NCBI GenBank assembly: GCA_905160935.1
Contig: CAJHZI010000736.1
Span: 1,202,001 to 1,266,000 of the forward strand
DNA length: 64,000 nt
From: Enchytraeus crypticus
Taxonomy: Eukaryota; Annelida; Clitellata; Enchytraeida; Enchytraeidae
Reading direction: 5' to 3'
Numbering within the stretch: the first letter of the stretch is position 1; each line of letters opens with the position of its first letter. The notes beneath the pieces were generated by a model, which was not told the DNA's origin, made no database searches, and saw nothing but the letters and a program-made list of their open reading frames with translations. Below are positions 46,012-58,159 of the stretch, in pieces. The position numbers and the translations under genes were made by a program.

Positions 46012-46425
46012 TTTTTGTAAGGATGTGAAACATGGACCTTAAGTAAGGAAGATATAAGGAAACTAATGGCATTGGAAATGTAGATTTAGAGGAGAATGAA
46101 GAGGATTAGCTGGACGTAGAAGGTTACAAATGAGGAAGTACTGGAAAGGGTTGGCACAGATAGACAGTTGATAAATGTATTAAGAAATAGGAAGAAGAGT
46201 TGGACAGGACACATTCTATGGGGGGAAAGTCTATTAAAAGAGTTCATAGAAGATAGAATGGAAGGGAAAAGAGGCAGAGTGCCAGAGGCAGAGGCCGAGA
46301 TTAGGTATATTAGATGATTTAAAGACCCACTGATGTGTGGACATGAAGAGGAAAGCGGAAGACAGAGAAGAGTTAAGACGTTAAATACCATGGACCTGCA
46401 AGTGGGCAGTGCACTGAGAGAGAGA
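46012..46425 (+). mobile_element. LINE D fragment, copy 3
   Basis: Plus strand reads CETWTLSKEDIRKLMALEM, RRMKRISWT, KVTNEEVLERVGTDRQLIN, KKSWTGHILWGESLLKEFIE and MEGKRG, then stops and shifts, then a terminal ATACCATGGACCTGCAAGTG and GCACTGAGAGAGAGA. Confidence 0.8.
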
Positions 46426-46524
46426 CTTAGTTTGATTAGACTAATTACTTTTCTGCATTTAAAATACTTATATAGCTGGGTTTATTAGTCTAATCTATAA
46501 TTATAAAGCCCAGGTCAGGTGCGC

Positions 46525-46715
46525 ACTTCTATCTCTCCCTCTCTCTCTCCCTCTCTTTCTCATTTTCTCACTCTCTTTCTCTCATTCTTCTCACTGTCAC
46601 TCTCACTCGCTCACTCACTCACTCACTCACAAACTCACTCACTTACTCACTCTCTCTATCTCTCTCTCTCTCTCACTATGTACTAAGTGTGTGTGTGTGT
46701 GTGTGTGTGCCTGTA
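46525..46715. repeat. Compound CT/CACT/GT microsatellite
   Basis: CT-rich repeats, a CACT run, CT again, then about 12 GT units. Confidence 0.9.
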
Positions 46716-47105
46716 TGTGACACTCAATACTCCATCACTCAAGAAATGACGCACCATGTCCGGCTTCCAATCCACTTGCAGCTTTTCACCCGGAAAGTTG
46801 TACCACGTTCTTTTTCGTTTGTTTCAAAGTGTTTTCAACGTTTAATTTCAATTTAGTTTATTATCAGATTCTTTTTAACCACATTTATGTATCTGTAACT
46901 CTTCTCAACTACATTAGGCCTACTGTCCAATACATTACTCACTTTGTGCAGATGTATTAGGGAAAAGAGATAGAGATGATCAACATTTCACGTGTTACTA
47001 TTACCGATGGCTATATTGACTAGTGTGTAACGTATAGTTTTAAAATTCAATTATGTTTTAGAGGACCTAATAATATTATATGTTGAATGGTGTAAGCGCA
47101 GCTGT

Positions 47106-47238
47106 AAACAGCTAAAGCTAATGCTACGTCAGTTTCCTCACTCGAAAGCGATATCAGTGACGGGCGAGCACAGGATTTGAACCCTCACATAATGGTCCGC
47201 GGTCGTATATCATACCGACATCGCCACTGGCTCCAGCC
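47106..47238 (-). repeat. SINE-A copy 3
   Basis: Minus strand: GGCTGGAGCCAGTGGCGATG, a degenerate head, B box GGGTTCAAATCCTG, then GTCACTGATATCGC and GTGAGGAAACTGACGTAGC. Confidence 0.82.
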
Positions 47239-47239
47239 A

Positions 47240-48180
47240 AAGGTGGACATCAGAGATTTATACAAACTGCCTGTACAACTCTTTGAGTCTTGCAGCTAGC
47301 TAGGCATCATGCCAGTCTCTGATGTGAAGTTTTTGCTAAAAAGAACGAAGGATACATGGCGGATGGTACAGTGTTGCCAGTTTTAATTTGCTACAATCTA
47401 AATCAATAATTTTATCAATCAATCAATCACTCATCAATCATTTTATTTAAATTGATGTAGGTTTGATTGGCGCGATTTATAGAATTAAATTGCAGATTAA
47501 AACTTCTGTATAGTTTTTAGAGTATGTAGTATTTAGTGACTTTATTTATTTTAAGCAGCTATTTAATGGTCATCAGGCGAGGTTTAGCTTTAAAAAAGTT
47601 AAATTTTTATAGCTGCAGATATTGGCCACCAGTTCCGAGTAAACTACACATCAAAGATGCACATCAGAGCTTTATACAAATTGCCTGCATAGCTCTTTGA
47701 GGCTATTTACAAAGTTCTCTCGATTGTGAAGATATACATGTAAAAACAAAAATGGGTGATAGAAAAATATTCATTATTCTTTGAAAATGGTGAGAATACT
47801 TCCAAACAACGTGAGATATTTTTATTGGTGTCGTGCTATTATTATGCCTACTGCTATAATTACTAAAATAGGCCTAGCAAAATCGACAACTGGTCCAAGC
47901 TCTATAATTTGTTAAATTAAAACCGCCAGAGTGCCTCCATTTGTCCATTCGCCTCCTTTCCATTTGTCCTAAAACTATTGCAGTAGATGGGTATCGTCGG
48001 TTTCGGCATGAGCCATGTTTTTGTTCAATTTGATCTTCATCCTTATAATTAGCTTCGTGGAAGTAGATCACATTCCATTTTATACTAGATCTAATGAGCA
48101 TTTCAAATGATAACCTTTGCCTGTGCAAGTAATTTGAATTAGTAGCGTTATTTGTAGTTCTATCTCTTAGTCTACATGTA
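47240..48180. other. Stretch with an internal duplication
   Basis: ACATCAGAG-TTTATACAAA-TGCCTG-CTCTTTGAG occurs at 47248-47291 and again at 47657-47702, about 410 bp apart in direct orientation. No gene recognised. Confidence 0.45.
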
Positions 48181-48184
48181 AAAA

Positions 48185-48315
48185 AAGCTAAAGCTAAGGT
48201 TAACGTCAGTTTCCTCACTTGAAAGCGATGTCAGTGACGGGCGAGCTCAGGATTTGAACCCACACCTACTGATCCGCGGTCGAGAATCTTACCGACTTGG
48301 CCATTGGCTCCAGCC
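48185..48315 (-). repeat. SINE-A copy 4
   Basis: Minus strand: GGCTGGAGCCAATGGCCAAG, CGGTAAGATTCTCGACC, B box GGGTTCAAATCCTGAGC, GTCACTGACATCGC, GTGAGGAAACTGACGTTAAC and TTAGCTTTAGC. Confidence 0.88.
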
Positions 48316-48334
48316 AATGGCCAAGTCGGTAAGA
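48287..48334. repeat. Perfect 23-bp palindrome at SINE-A 5' end
   Basis: Arms 48287-48309 and 48312-48334 are exact inverse complements around CC. The arms share this copy's private variant CCATTGG (CCACTGG in other copies), so one arm was copied from the other. Confidence 0.93.
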
Positions 48335-48339
48335 CTTGC

Positions 48340-49880
48340 ATGCAGACATGTATGCTTGGTCTCTAGTAGATATGTGCGTCTGTTGGACAGTATATAAACA
48401 GCATGCACGTTAGTTTAGGGTTCTTCTTCGTCTGTTGGTTCTTCGGCTTTAGTTCTTCTTCTGAGTGACTTTGTGTGCTTGATATCCATCTACTACGCCA
48501 TGTATTAATTAAATTCATCAGATGGCAGATTCGCAATAAGTTTAGCCACTCCCTCCACCTTGACTATTTACACCGGCTAACTTTGCCTGTCGGATCCATT
48601 AAGCAATTGAAAATTGTATCTAACTTTATATTAATCTGCACAATTGCATTTATCACAAGAACAGTGATGCATCAGAATTAGAATATTGTCCACGCCACTG
48701 ATAATGAGTTGATTACATTTTGATAACACTTTGATAATACTAAACGAGTTTAGATCAAAGAGTTGATAATAAAAAGTAAAAAGTCATCGTTATCCTATCT
48801 AATTCCGTAGTGACATTGCAAGCAGAGTTGCTATGTATAAATATAAAAGTTACAAAACAAGTATAATTAACGTAGCTCTATAAGAAGTTAAGAACATATC
48901 TAAATTTAACGAAATTATTGGTAATTGATTAGAATTACTATAAGCTACCAGTAATTAAAGATTCTTAGGTATTTCTTGCAGGCTGATTTTTTTCTGGTAA
49001 CACCTATATAGGCTATATTCATATTTAAGTAATAGTTTGTACGTCTAGTTGCTGTTAAATTGTAGTCGCTTTAATTTATTTCGGTTCATTTAGATTCAAA
49101 TTTGCAGATTAATGAGGATTAAATTAGATTTTTTAATATTCTTAGAGCAATGCTTAAGGGCAGGATTGACAGATTCATAACAATGACTACATGTAGGCCT
49201 ATAACTTAAACTCTTTACTCTACCTCTCTATTTTATCTCTTTTTATTGTAACTTTTTCTTTTTTATCTCAATTCTTATTATGTTATCATTATTTGTTACT
49301 TGGGCCTAATAGCTATATATTATTGTTAATAAATAGCATTGTTAGGCCTAGTTTTAAATAAAGTGTTAATAAAGGTTTAATTAGTAACATATTTAATCAT
49401 ATTGAAGCTTTGAATACGTAGCAGCAATACGTTATGATTAAGCCCCTTTATAGGAGAATAATTATAATGAAGTAGTTGTTTAATTAATTAATGATAGCTG
49501 GAAATGTTGTCTAAATTATGACATTTAATCTCGTGAGATGTATAATTCAACGCATAAGTGAGGATTTTGGCCAGCAGGGGGACAGGGGCAGAGACCGAGT
49601 GTTTAACTTTTAGGCATTTTCTGAATTAACGAATTCAGGGGTGAAATTTGCTTTTTTTGAGCTCGCCGTCTATTATAATACTCTGTAGTTGTAGCAACAT
49701 TGGCCGGCAATGCTTTGCAGCGCAAATAGTGATTTAATTAATCTATATCGTATACTACTTAATTGTCAGCTATATAGGCCTATGTTGATGGCATCCCCAC
49801 GAGTTTATTAATTGAAACAGCGGATTATATTTCTAGGTCCAATTTCCATAATCTTTAGTAACACGTTGAACAAAGATGTA
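48340..49880. other. Intergenic stretch, nothing certain
   Basis: A TATA-like GTATATAAACAGC at 48392 is followed by a TTCTTCTTCGTCTG-rich leader and a 68-codon frame (48475-48681) with no recognisable family. The rest is AT-rich without calls. Confidence 0.35.
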
Positions 49881-49884
49881 TATA

Positions 49885-51010
49885 ACAACAACAGCAATAC
49901 GATTAGAGTGCTACTGTTATCCATGACAACATTGAGCACTGTGAAACCAAATCAAAGCCGATCAGAAGAGTGAGGGGTCCATAAAAGGTGCGAGCCAAAA
50001 TCCGAGTAGTCAGTCCAAGGAAGGGTACTAGCGGAATGGAGGTTTACGTGTTGGACTCAGCTCGTGGACATTTGGTGGTTAGGAAAAGTCGAAGAGAAAA
50101 GCTTTCAACCGCCTATGAAACTGTTCTTAAAGTAGGAAAGGCTGATCAGGGATAAATGAGGGGATGCGCAGAGTGGAAGATCCAGAATTCCAGATCTATG
50201 GAATTCTGTGCATGCTAGAAGGAGCGCCTAGACAGTTTTCCACGTGAAGGAATGCTCGGTCTCTCTAGAGTAACTATAACTTAGAGGACCTGGTAGATGA
50301 CTGCCTGAATGTAGGGTGCCCCACTTGTAGTAAGTGGGACATGTAACTATTGCCGGAAATGGTGATGGACTTGTATGTTAGAGAAACTGTCTTGTAGGCG
50401 TATAAAATGCGTTCTCTAACTTTGAGCCAGTGCAAGGGCTTGAGGATTGGAGTAACATGAGAATATTCTGAGCTACGAAAGACTGCACGTTCAAGGGAAT
50501 TCAAAATGAACTGCAACCTATCAATCTCGCAACTGGGAAGATTTAGAAATAGAGAGTTGCAGTAATCCAGTTTGGATTGCACCAGAGGAGCACCAATTGT
50601 AGTGGCAGTCTCGAGAGAAAGAAATGGTCTTATTCGACGAAGATCGCAAATATGAAAGAAACATGCCTGTGATGTTTTGGTGATATGTTCATGGCATGTG
50701 AGATGGTGGTCAAGGACAACACCGAGATTCTTCACAGAAGAAACTGGTGTAACTGTAACATCAGAATCAGAAAAGAGTGCCAGGGATACCGCGTTCAGTT
50801 GTGAAATTGTTGAGGTGTTCCAAATAGCACGAAATCAGTATTAGATGGATTGAATGCCAAGAAATTGACAGACATCCAGGATCATATCTGCTGAAAGGAT
50901 TGCTGTAGACAAGCCTTTACATTCGGATAGGGGGGGGGGGGGGTAAAGCATGTGTACAGCTGAGTGTCATCAGCGAAACAGCGAAAGGTTGAGTGTTCAG
51001 TAAGCACAGG
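49885..51010 (-). mobile_element. LINE C: 5'-truncated CR1-like LINE
   Basis: Minus strand: RT motif C text RCFADDTQLYTCF (about 50975-50940, followed by a poly-C tract), then MKNLGVVLDHHLTCHEHITK, RIRPFLSLETATTIGAPLVQ, SKLDYCNSLFLNLPS and LHWLKVRERILYAYKTVSL, a long 3'UTR and a (GTT)n tail at 49885. 3'-end copies are at 6728 and 8945. Confidence 0.87.
50274..50735 (-). pseudogene. LINE C RT thumb/C-terminal region
   Basis: 153 open codons covering NLGVVLDHHL to SYMSHLLQVGHPTFRQSS, homologous to the region after the YADD motif in CR1-type elements. The upstream RT is out of frame. Confidence 0.82.
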
Positions 51011-51167
51011 AAGCTTGTTTAAGAAATCATCGTCGAATCTAGAAAATGCTAAAAGACAAACTCTTTCGAAACTCGATCAATATATCGTTTACATTTGGGC
51101 CTACAAATTTAAGTACAAATAAATGAAATCGAGGTGTCGTTTTTGCCTATTTTCGGCCCTTGCGCCG

Positions 51168-51169
<2 letters not shown>

Positions 51170-51211
<42 letters not shown>
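51170..51211. repeat. (TA)n tract, left part
   Basis: About 42 bp of TA, apparently continuous in origin with the TA at 52074-52079 and from 52488, now split by two transposon insertions. Confidence 0.85.
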
Positions 51212-51212
<1 letters not shown>

Positions 51213-52073
51213 TGAGAGAGATAGAGAGAGAGGTCCAGAATAAATGAAACTGGTTTAAAGGCTAATAACTTTGACATTTTTATCCAAACGTCCTACTTTA
51301 TACATTAAATAAAAGACAATTCTATTTTCTATTAAGTTACTAAATATCTAAGAGTTACTATTACACATGTGTGAAAAATCATCACTAGTCGCCGATACGT
51401 AATTTTCAATTAAATTGCGTGAAAACTCAAAATCTAAAAATCAAGAACTCAAGATTACGCATTAGGCCTTAACTATTTCAAAAAGCGCATTGCAGTTTCT
51501 ATCAATGTCCTAAATGAATTGAGAATTAAATGAACATATCTTCAATGTGTCCACCATGTGCCCGAATAACTGCATTCACCCGCTGGGACCACCGATCAAT
51601 TGCGGATTCCACGAGTACTTCACTGATTGCAGCCCAACGGAGGACAATGACTCGTTTCAAATGTTCAACATCGTGAATTGATTCGCGATAGACTGCTGAA
51701 TATATGATGAATATATGAATATATGATGAATGATAGACTGCTGATAGACTGCTAATTGCTGAAGACAATAGTAAACGATCGATTAGTAAATCGGTTTCAA
51801 ATCAGGGGGCTGTTAGGTGGCCAGTTCTACGGTTCAATAACTCTGGCAGGTTTACTTTCATACAGGCGATCATATGACATGAAAAACATTAAAATTATAT
51901 ATCGGCGACAAATGATAATTTCTCAAACATGTGTAATAGTATCTCCTCAATATTTAGCACGTTAATAGAAAAGAGAATTATCTTTAATTTAATGTTTAAA
52001 GTAGGACGTTTGGGATAAAAATTGTCAAAGTTATTAGCCTTCAAAGTAGTTTCATTTATTCTCGACCACTCTG
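51212..52073 (-). mobile_element. Tc1/mariner-type element with ~165-bp TIRs
   Basis: Left arm 51229-51400 (AGAATAAATGAAACTGG, GGCTAATAACTTTGAC) and right arm 51885-52073 are inverse complements with some divergence. The interior minus-strand frame ends in AIDRWSQRVNAVIRAHGGHI then EDMF, the C-terminus of a Tc1/mariner-like DDE transposase. Internally deleted. TA flanks on both sides. Confidence 0.82.
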
Positions 52074-52079
52074 TATATA

Positions 52080-52487
52080 CAGACTGGAGCAAAAAATAAT
52101 AATCCCCTAGCGAAATCTCGATAACTTTAAGAAAACTCAAAATATCTCTACGAAATTTACGGAACTTCTAGGGGAGAAATTTTTGCGTATAACCTGCAAA
52201 TTTGATGAAAATCAATTGATCGGGAAAAACATTACAGCGTTTCTACGAAAAATACGTTATTTTCTTTAAAAGGAGCGACTGACATTTCGCCTTGTTAAAA
52301 TTGATTTTAGCACTTTTCTCGTAGAAATGCTGTAATTTCGTAGCCAATGAAAATATTTTCATCAAATTTGCAAGATATACGCAGAAATTCCTCCCCTACA
52401 CGCTCCGTAAATTTCCTAGAGGTATTTTGAGTTTTCTTAAAGTTGTTACGATTTCGCTGGGGGATTATTATTTTTTGCCCCAGTCTG
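52080..52487. mobile_element. 408-bp foldback MITE, TA target
   Basis: CAGACTGGAGCAAAAAATAA at the left pairs with its complement at the right (ending GCCCCAGTCTG). Arms of about 185 bp leave a short loop. TATA on both sides. Confidence 0.88.
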
Positions 52488-52620
<133 letters not shown>

Positions 52621-52959
52621 TATGCATATCTGAAAATGACAGTATCCATTAAATAGACACTATAAAAACTCCATTTATATGATCAAAGTTCAAGATTTAT
52701 TGTAAATATTTCATCGTATTATGTAACTGAGGTTTTACAGAGAAAGTATGTAAGGTTGATCGGTTGCAGTTTCTACAGAATTATCTTGCGCGAGCAATTT
52801 TTTGTAGTTCCAAGTAATCACATGTTATGTTTATTTTAAACTCTTTGCACTGGCAAATGATTAAAGAGTGTATAATTTAAAAAACAGCTTCGTTAACCCT
52901 AGGGTTAACCAATGTATAAGTCCATCACCATTCTTGGACAAATTTGTATGTCTCACTGT

Positions 52960-53450
52960 TGATTAAAGTGATGCAGCCTGCTGTTAGTCGGTCTTCTAAA
53001 TTCTGTTACTCGGTCTTCTAAATTCTGTTACTTGGACTTCTAAATTAATTACTCTTCTGAGACCTTCACGTTCTAAGCTATCTAATCGTTCTTTCCAGCA
53101 TGCTGCACCGCAGATCCGAAATTCTCTTTCATCCAATCTTCGGATATCTTCGTTTGAATCACATCGGTCTTTGCATTCCTACGAGCAGTTCCATAGGCAG
53201 TTGAAACCTATCTTTTCCATCTCTCTTTTCCATCCAGTGTCCATGAGCAGCGACCTGCGACTAAACCACCTTTTCTTTAATTCCCTTTACTTTGGACTGA
53301 TTTTCTGGATTTTGGAATTTGCACTGTTTTTATACATTCCTCTTTCCTCGCCGGCTTGATTTTGTCTCAATAGTTCTCGCCTTTGTCATTGATGACTGTA
53401 GCACTCTAATTTTTGTTATTATTGTGATTATTATATTAAATACTTTATTA
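52960..53450 (+). mobile_element. 5'-truncated CR1-like LINE fragment
   Basis: Plus strand reads AAPQIRNSLSSNLRISSFES, then EQFHRQLKPIFSISLFHP, an RT C-terminus, then TGTAGCACTCTAATTTTTGT and an ATT-rich tail. A 22-bp unit (TTCTAAATTCTGTTAC...) is repeated three times at 52988-53053. Confidence 0.7.
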
Positions 53451-53582
53451 TACTAAATACTAAATATTCAAATATTTGTTTAATGAAAATTTAAAATTGT
53501 CTAACAATTTACTAACGGAGCCAACTTTTATATTATATATGAAGCCCTTCAATACAAAATGGAGGCCAAATAGTTAGATAGA

Positions 53583-53800
53583 ATGTCTTAAGTCATGAAG
53601 TTTTAAATGACAGATCCTGAGGTGAATTGAACCCTCGTGGGTTCGAATCCTAGCCTCGCTGATCCGAGAGTAAAATCTCGAACATTCACTGGACTGGTTA
53701 CACGGAAAATAGAATAAATTGCCTAACGGTTTAAACATGTGGTATTAAAAAGTGATAGATATCAACATAGTTGATCATTTCACTATAAAGCGTGTTTACT
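53583..53800 (+). repeat. SINE-B copy 4
   Basis: Lacks part of the A box (AATGTCTTAAGTCATG), then GATCCTGAGGTGAATTGAAC, B box GTGGGTTCGAATCCTAGCC, TGAGAGT-like text and tail CACTATAAAGCGTGTTTACT. Confidence 0.85.
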
Positions 53801-53854
53801 TTTTATATCGTTAATCTGTATTTAATTGAGAGTATGTACATTACTCTCTCTTAG

Positions 53855-54110
53855 TGCACTGACTACTGGCAGGTCGATGATATATAACGCCTACAGTCTT
53901 CTCTGTCTGCCGCTTTCCTCTTCATTTCCACATATGAGTGGGTCTTTAAATCATCTAACATACCTAATCTAGGCCTGCTCCTGCCTCTTTTTTCTTTCAT
54001 TTTAGCTTCTATGACCTCTATTAATAGACCTTCCCCCCTTAGAATGTGTCTTATTCAACTCTTCTTTCTATTTCTTAATGCATTTATCAACTGTCTATCT
54101 GTACCAACTC
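53855..54110 (-). mobile_element. LINE D fragment, copy 4
   Basis: Same 3' region as the copy at 1398: on the plus strand AGTGCACTGACTACTGGCAG, then CCACATATGAGTGGGTCTTT and AGACCTTCCCCCCTTAGAAT. Confidence 0.78.
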
Positions 54111-54119
54111 TCTATCTGT

Positions 54120-56250
54120 ACTATGTACATTACTTTATGAACTAATTAAGCATATTTTCATTAATTCACAATCACAATGAATTCTTTAACTGTACGATCT
54201 ACGATATGAGCGTTTCTATGCAGTGATTCGGCTGTCGACTCACACCTCTCATATATTGCGTGGTTTTGTTGACAGACGCACAACCGGTTCATTCTTGAGG
54301 AGAACGCAACAAGAGACGCATGGTAAAACAGTAACGAAATTAAAAATTTGTGCGTTCTTCATTACCCTCGCCTAATTCTTATTTTTCTCTCAGTGTCGTC
54401 TAGAAAAAAAGAAAATTCGGTTTGCGGCAGAGAAGGGAAAGGGGGACCCTACATTCCAGGTAAATTTATGTTATTTTAAAGATGGAATTAATAAGGTTAC
54501 AGCTGGTGATCGTATTGAAAATATTATATAGATTACGTTTAGTACCGCTTGAGTAAAATATTAAAGTTATTATTGATAAGTTGTACTGTCATTTATGAAG
54601 TCAAGGGTACAAATTTTTAATCATCTGTCAAGATTACGTATGAGAGATACATACATAAAAATTTCATTCCATAACAAAGACCGTCTCTTTTACGGTGATC
54701 TTTTGTTATCCTGGAGCTTAGTATTTATTCATTCAAATACATTTAAAAGTGTTAACTATTTAATTTGGGCAGGATCTACGTTAATGGTGTTAATGGCGAG
54801 AAAGTGTAACAGTTACCGGTGAATGATATCTATGTTCTTCCTTAATGGTTGTGTTTATCGTAATAATAGCGTTTATTGACTAAACTGAAACAAGATCCTT
54901 TTTTGTGGTATGTACTGGCAATTAATAATTTTAATTATAGGCAAAACCCATAAACCCTGACCAAATCTCCAAGTTGGATAATCAGAAATATAAAAAAGTA
55001 ATTTATTCGCATAGTACATCCACTTTACTACCCTGACCACAACCACACAGGTTTTAATGGCATGAGATACTTTTTTGTGAAATATTTTTGATTTATTTTT
55101 GTGTTGCAATGAATATGTTTATTTTTCTCTCTTTTCCTTGACTGTATCTTTTTAAATTTAGTTCTCAATAATAAACTTTATTAGTATTTAGTCCGCATGA
55201 GTTTGATTTTGCGGTACTCTATTTTTCACTCTGTGTCGTCGACGTTTTCTTGCGTAACTAAGCCTATTTCACATCTCTGTAAAAACAATAAAAGAGGCCT
55301 TTAATTTATTTGAATCCAACATCTAGGAAGCCAGCTGGAGATAACGAACATATTTACTAACATTGATTTAGCTTGTATAGGTTAAAATATGAAAATTAAC
55401 AGTGTAAGTTTAAATTAGTGTTAAATACTTTCAAAGAAATATTAGCATCCTGAGTATTCAGTTCAAGGCTCAGTGATTGTTGTTTAAGAATACTTTGTCT
55501 TATATTCTGTATAAAAATATAATTAAACAAGTAATTATCCAGCTATTGGCCTGCTCAATATTTACAACTTAGTATGACTGCAGGACTAATTACTAGTAAT
55601 TAGTTAGTGAATTAATTGTTCCAGTATACTGATCAGAGTTATATTGCAGTCCTGACTATATTGTTTTTTCACGAAATTTCTTTAGGTCTAGTCCATCCTA
55701 AATCAGTTTCTCTGTGTTGGCTACGAGCAATTGAGCCATTCAATTACCTTTCATACTGTACTTTATTTTAAATCTGATGATATTATTACAAACGTTAGAA
55801 GGACTCTTTAAAGGATTCATCATACTCATTTAACCTGCCTGTGCTTTTTTGCTTTTAATTTGGCAATATAAATTAAAAATGCTTCACTTTTTGCAAACAT
55901 AGGATCAGATGGCTAGAGTTAATTAAGGAAATATAAAGATTTAGGATCTTATTGAGATATGTTGAAGAGGAGGTTACTTTACAGCTTGAAGTCCTATGGA
56001 AATTGTTATTAGTCTAATTTTTTAGCATTCTTGTTGGGTTTCTATCATTTGCCATTTGTTTATTGATACAACAAAATTACTGCGTAATATTTATACTTTT
56101 AATATAGAGACAATCCAGACTATATAGAGACTATCTTGAGATTTCTTATGGACACTGTATAGTTAGGTAGACTGTATAGTTTAAAATAAGTTAAATATGA
56201 TGTACTGCTGTAAAAAATTATAAAGTTTCATTTTAAATCGAGTGATCCCT
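54120..56250. other. Intergenic stretch, nothing recognised
   Basis: Contains one AACCGGTT palindrome at 54282. No domain-bearing frame; AT-rich. Confidence 0.4.
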
Positions 56251-56258
56251 GTAGTACT

Positions 56259-56396
56259 GGCTGGAGCCAGTGGCGATGCCGGTAAGACACTCGACCTCGA
56301 ATCAGTATGTGCGGGGTTCAAATCCTGGGCTCGTCCGTGACTGACGTCGCTTTCGAGTGAGGAAACTGACGTTAACCTTATCTTTACCAGCTTTTT
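56259..56396 (+). repeat. SINE-A copy 5
   Basis: GGCTGGAGCCAGTGGCGATG, CCGGTAAGACACTCGACC, B box GGGTTCAAATCCTGGGC, GTGACTGACGTCGC, GAGTGAGGAAACTGACGTTA and TTTACCAGCTTTT. No extended palindrome at its 5' end. Confidence 0.88.
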
Positions 56397-56399
56397 ACT

Positions 56400-58090
56400 G
56401 GTGCTAATGTAAAACGAAATCGCCTCTTTTCTTCAAATCTAGTTCAATTAATTTTTTTACGTAATATTTTTAGTACCCTTATTGTACGTTATTACACTTT
56501 CCATGGAATCGAGTGTCATTGGAAGTGTGTCCTGGCGTTGTATTGACGCAGACCGAGGAATTTAGTTCTAGTTTCTAATGAGTCAGATCCGCTAGAAATG
56601 ACGACAGTTGTAAATAAGGTTGTCAGTAGATCAGCTAATCCGCTATTGTGAAAGTGTTGAAGGCTGTGCTTGACGCCTATTTGTATCCAAGCTGCCAAGC
56701 CTGTGTGCGCAATGCATACGTATTGTATTTTCACGAATATCACTGCTACTAACCTCAGTTAACTCTGCAGTAATTTACTCTAGTCACCGAGGATTGGTGC
56801 ACTGTTCCGTGTGCATAGTACATATTTTGATACTATAGCAACAGGTTAAAACCTGTACTGCTCCACGTATTGGTTCAGTCTGGTTTATTGAAATAATTAA
56901 AATATATGTGTGATGAAGTTATGAATTTCTACTTTGTCTGAGCAATGACAGATATCTTAACAGTGAGTTAAGATACCTGTTGGGAGCAGGTCCTGAGCTT
57001 TTGTTCCAATCCTGCGAACCTTTGCTGGAGTAAGAAGAGCCTAACTATTCCATTTTGCGTGTGTAATAAACATTTTCAAGTATGATTCTGATGGAGGTTG
57101 TAAAACTCGCGTGCTAGAGCTACACGTGCTAAAGCTAAGATGCAGCTCTAGATTTATACTTGTGCATAGGAATGTACCAAAACTTCATGCACTTTGGGTT
57201 TAAATATTAATGCGATATCTGTTGTTGTATGGATCTATTAGTAAGTTAATGATAGAGGAGTATATGGATGATTAAATAGTAAATGAACATATTATTGACA
57301 TGGTGAACGTTTATTGCGAATTCGTGTGCAATGTTTTTAAGAATTGAAATGACTGCCCATTGACTGAATGGCAAATCTCGAGTGGTCTTATTCTAATGAT
57401 TGTTATATTAAGCTGATTGCATCATTAGATCATTTTTGTGAAACTATGGTTTAGCATTTTGAAGTGCACTTTACAGAGAAAACTTTAGGCAAATGATTGA
57501 CTAAGCTTGAAGAAAAAGAAGTTTATAGTTCTGTACCTAAAGTATGTTTAGTATCAAATTATTTCAGAGCTCTATCAATGCTTTTATGGCTGCCAAAAAT
57601 TATGGAATTTTTTAAAATGAGTTTACTATTTACATTATACCTGGCTTCTACTACCATTTAATTTCAATGGCGATAAAGTAAAAGAGCAAAAAGCATTAAT
57701 AATAAAAGGATGGCTGAGGCCTACTAGTAGATGAAGGATGGCAATTTTGTATTATGGCAAATCTCGAGTCAAAATTCTACAATATTACAATAATGTTACT
57801 AATTTGTTATTGTTATTTGTCACGCTACTAATAAATAGCTGACTTCCTGACATGTAGTAGCTAACTTCCTGACACGCTGAAACTCTACTCCAATTATTTT
57901 TCAGCTGTTTAAGTATCTTATTAAATACTTATTTCATCCACTATGATTTTGCAATTATGAAATTCTGCGGCAATGTTTATGTGAATTATGAAATTCTACA
58001 AATACCATAAAATAATGCTTCAACAATACAAAGTGTAAATTATTTATTTATATTTGGGATATTAATATATGGACGCTTGTATGTACTTGA
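56400..58090. other. Intergenic stretch, nothing recognised
   Basis: Includes a CACGTG E-box at 57123 beside a near-repeat GCTAGAGCT / GCTAAAGCT. No gene recognised. Confidence 0.4.
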
Positions 58091-58095
58091 ATACG

Positions 58096-58151
58096 TCCCT
58101 GACATCATCCCTGGATGAGGAAACGGACGTTAAACCTTCATTATTATTAAA
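58096..58151 (+). mobile_element. LINE A 3' end, solo copy
   Basis: ACGTCCCTGACATCATCCCT, then GATGAGGAAACGGACGTTAA and ACCTTCATTATTATTAAA: only the last ~50 bp and tail of the LINE, identical in order to the end of LINE A. Confidence 0.85.
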
Positions 58152-58159
58152 TATATTAT

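Noticed and set aside
46086-46391. Minus-strand frame of 101 codons
   Set aside because: Antisense shadow of the LINE D RT fragment read on the plus strand.
48185-48315. Possible functional tRNA gene because of good A and B boxes
   Set aside because: The same head occurs in five copies joined to the same LINE-like tail, and the cloverleaf is not complete, so it is a SINE.
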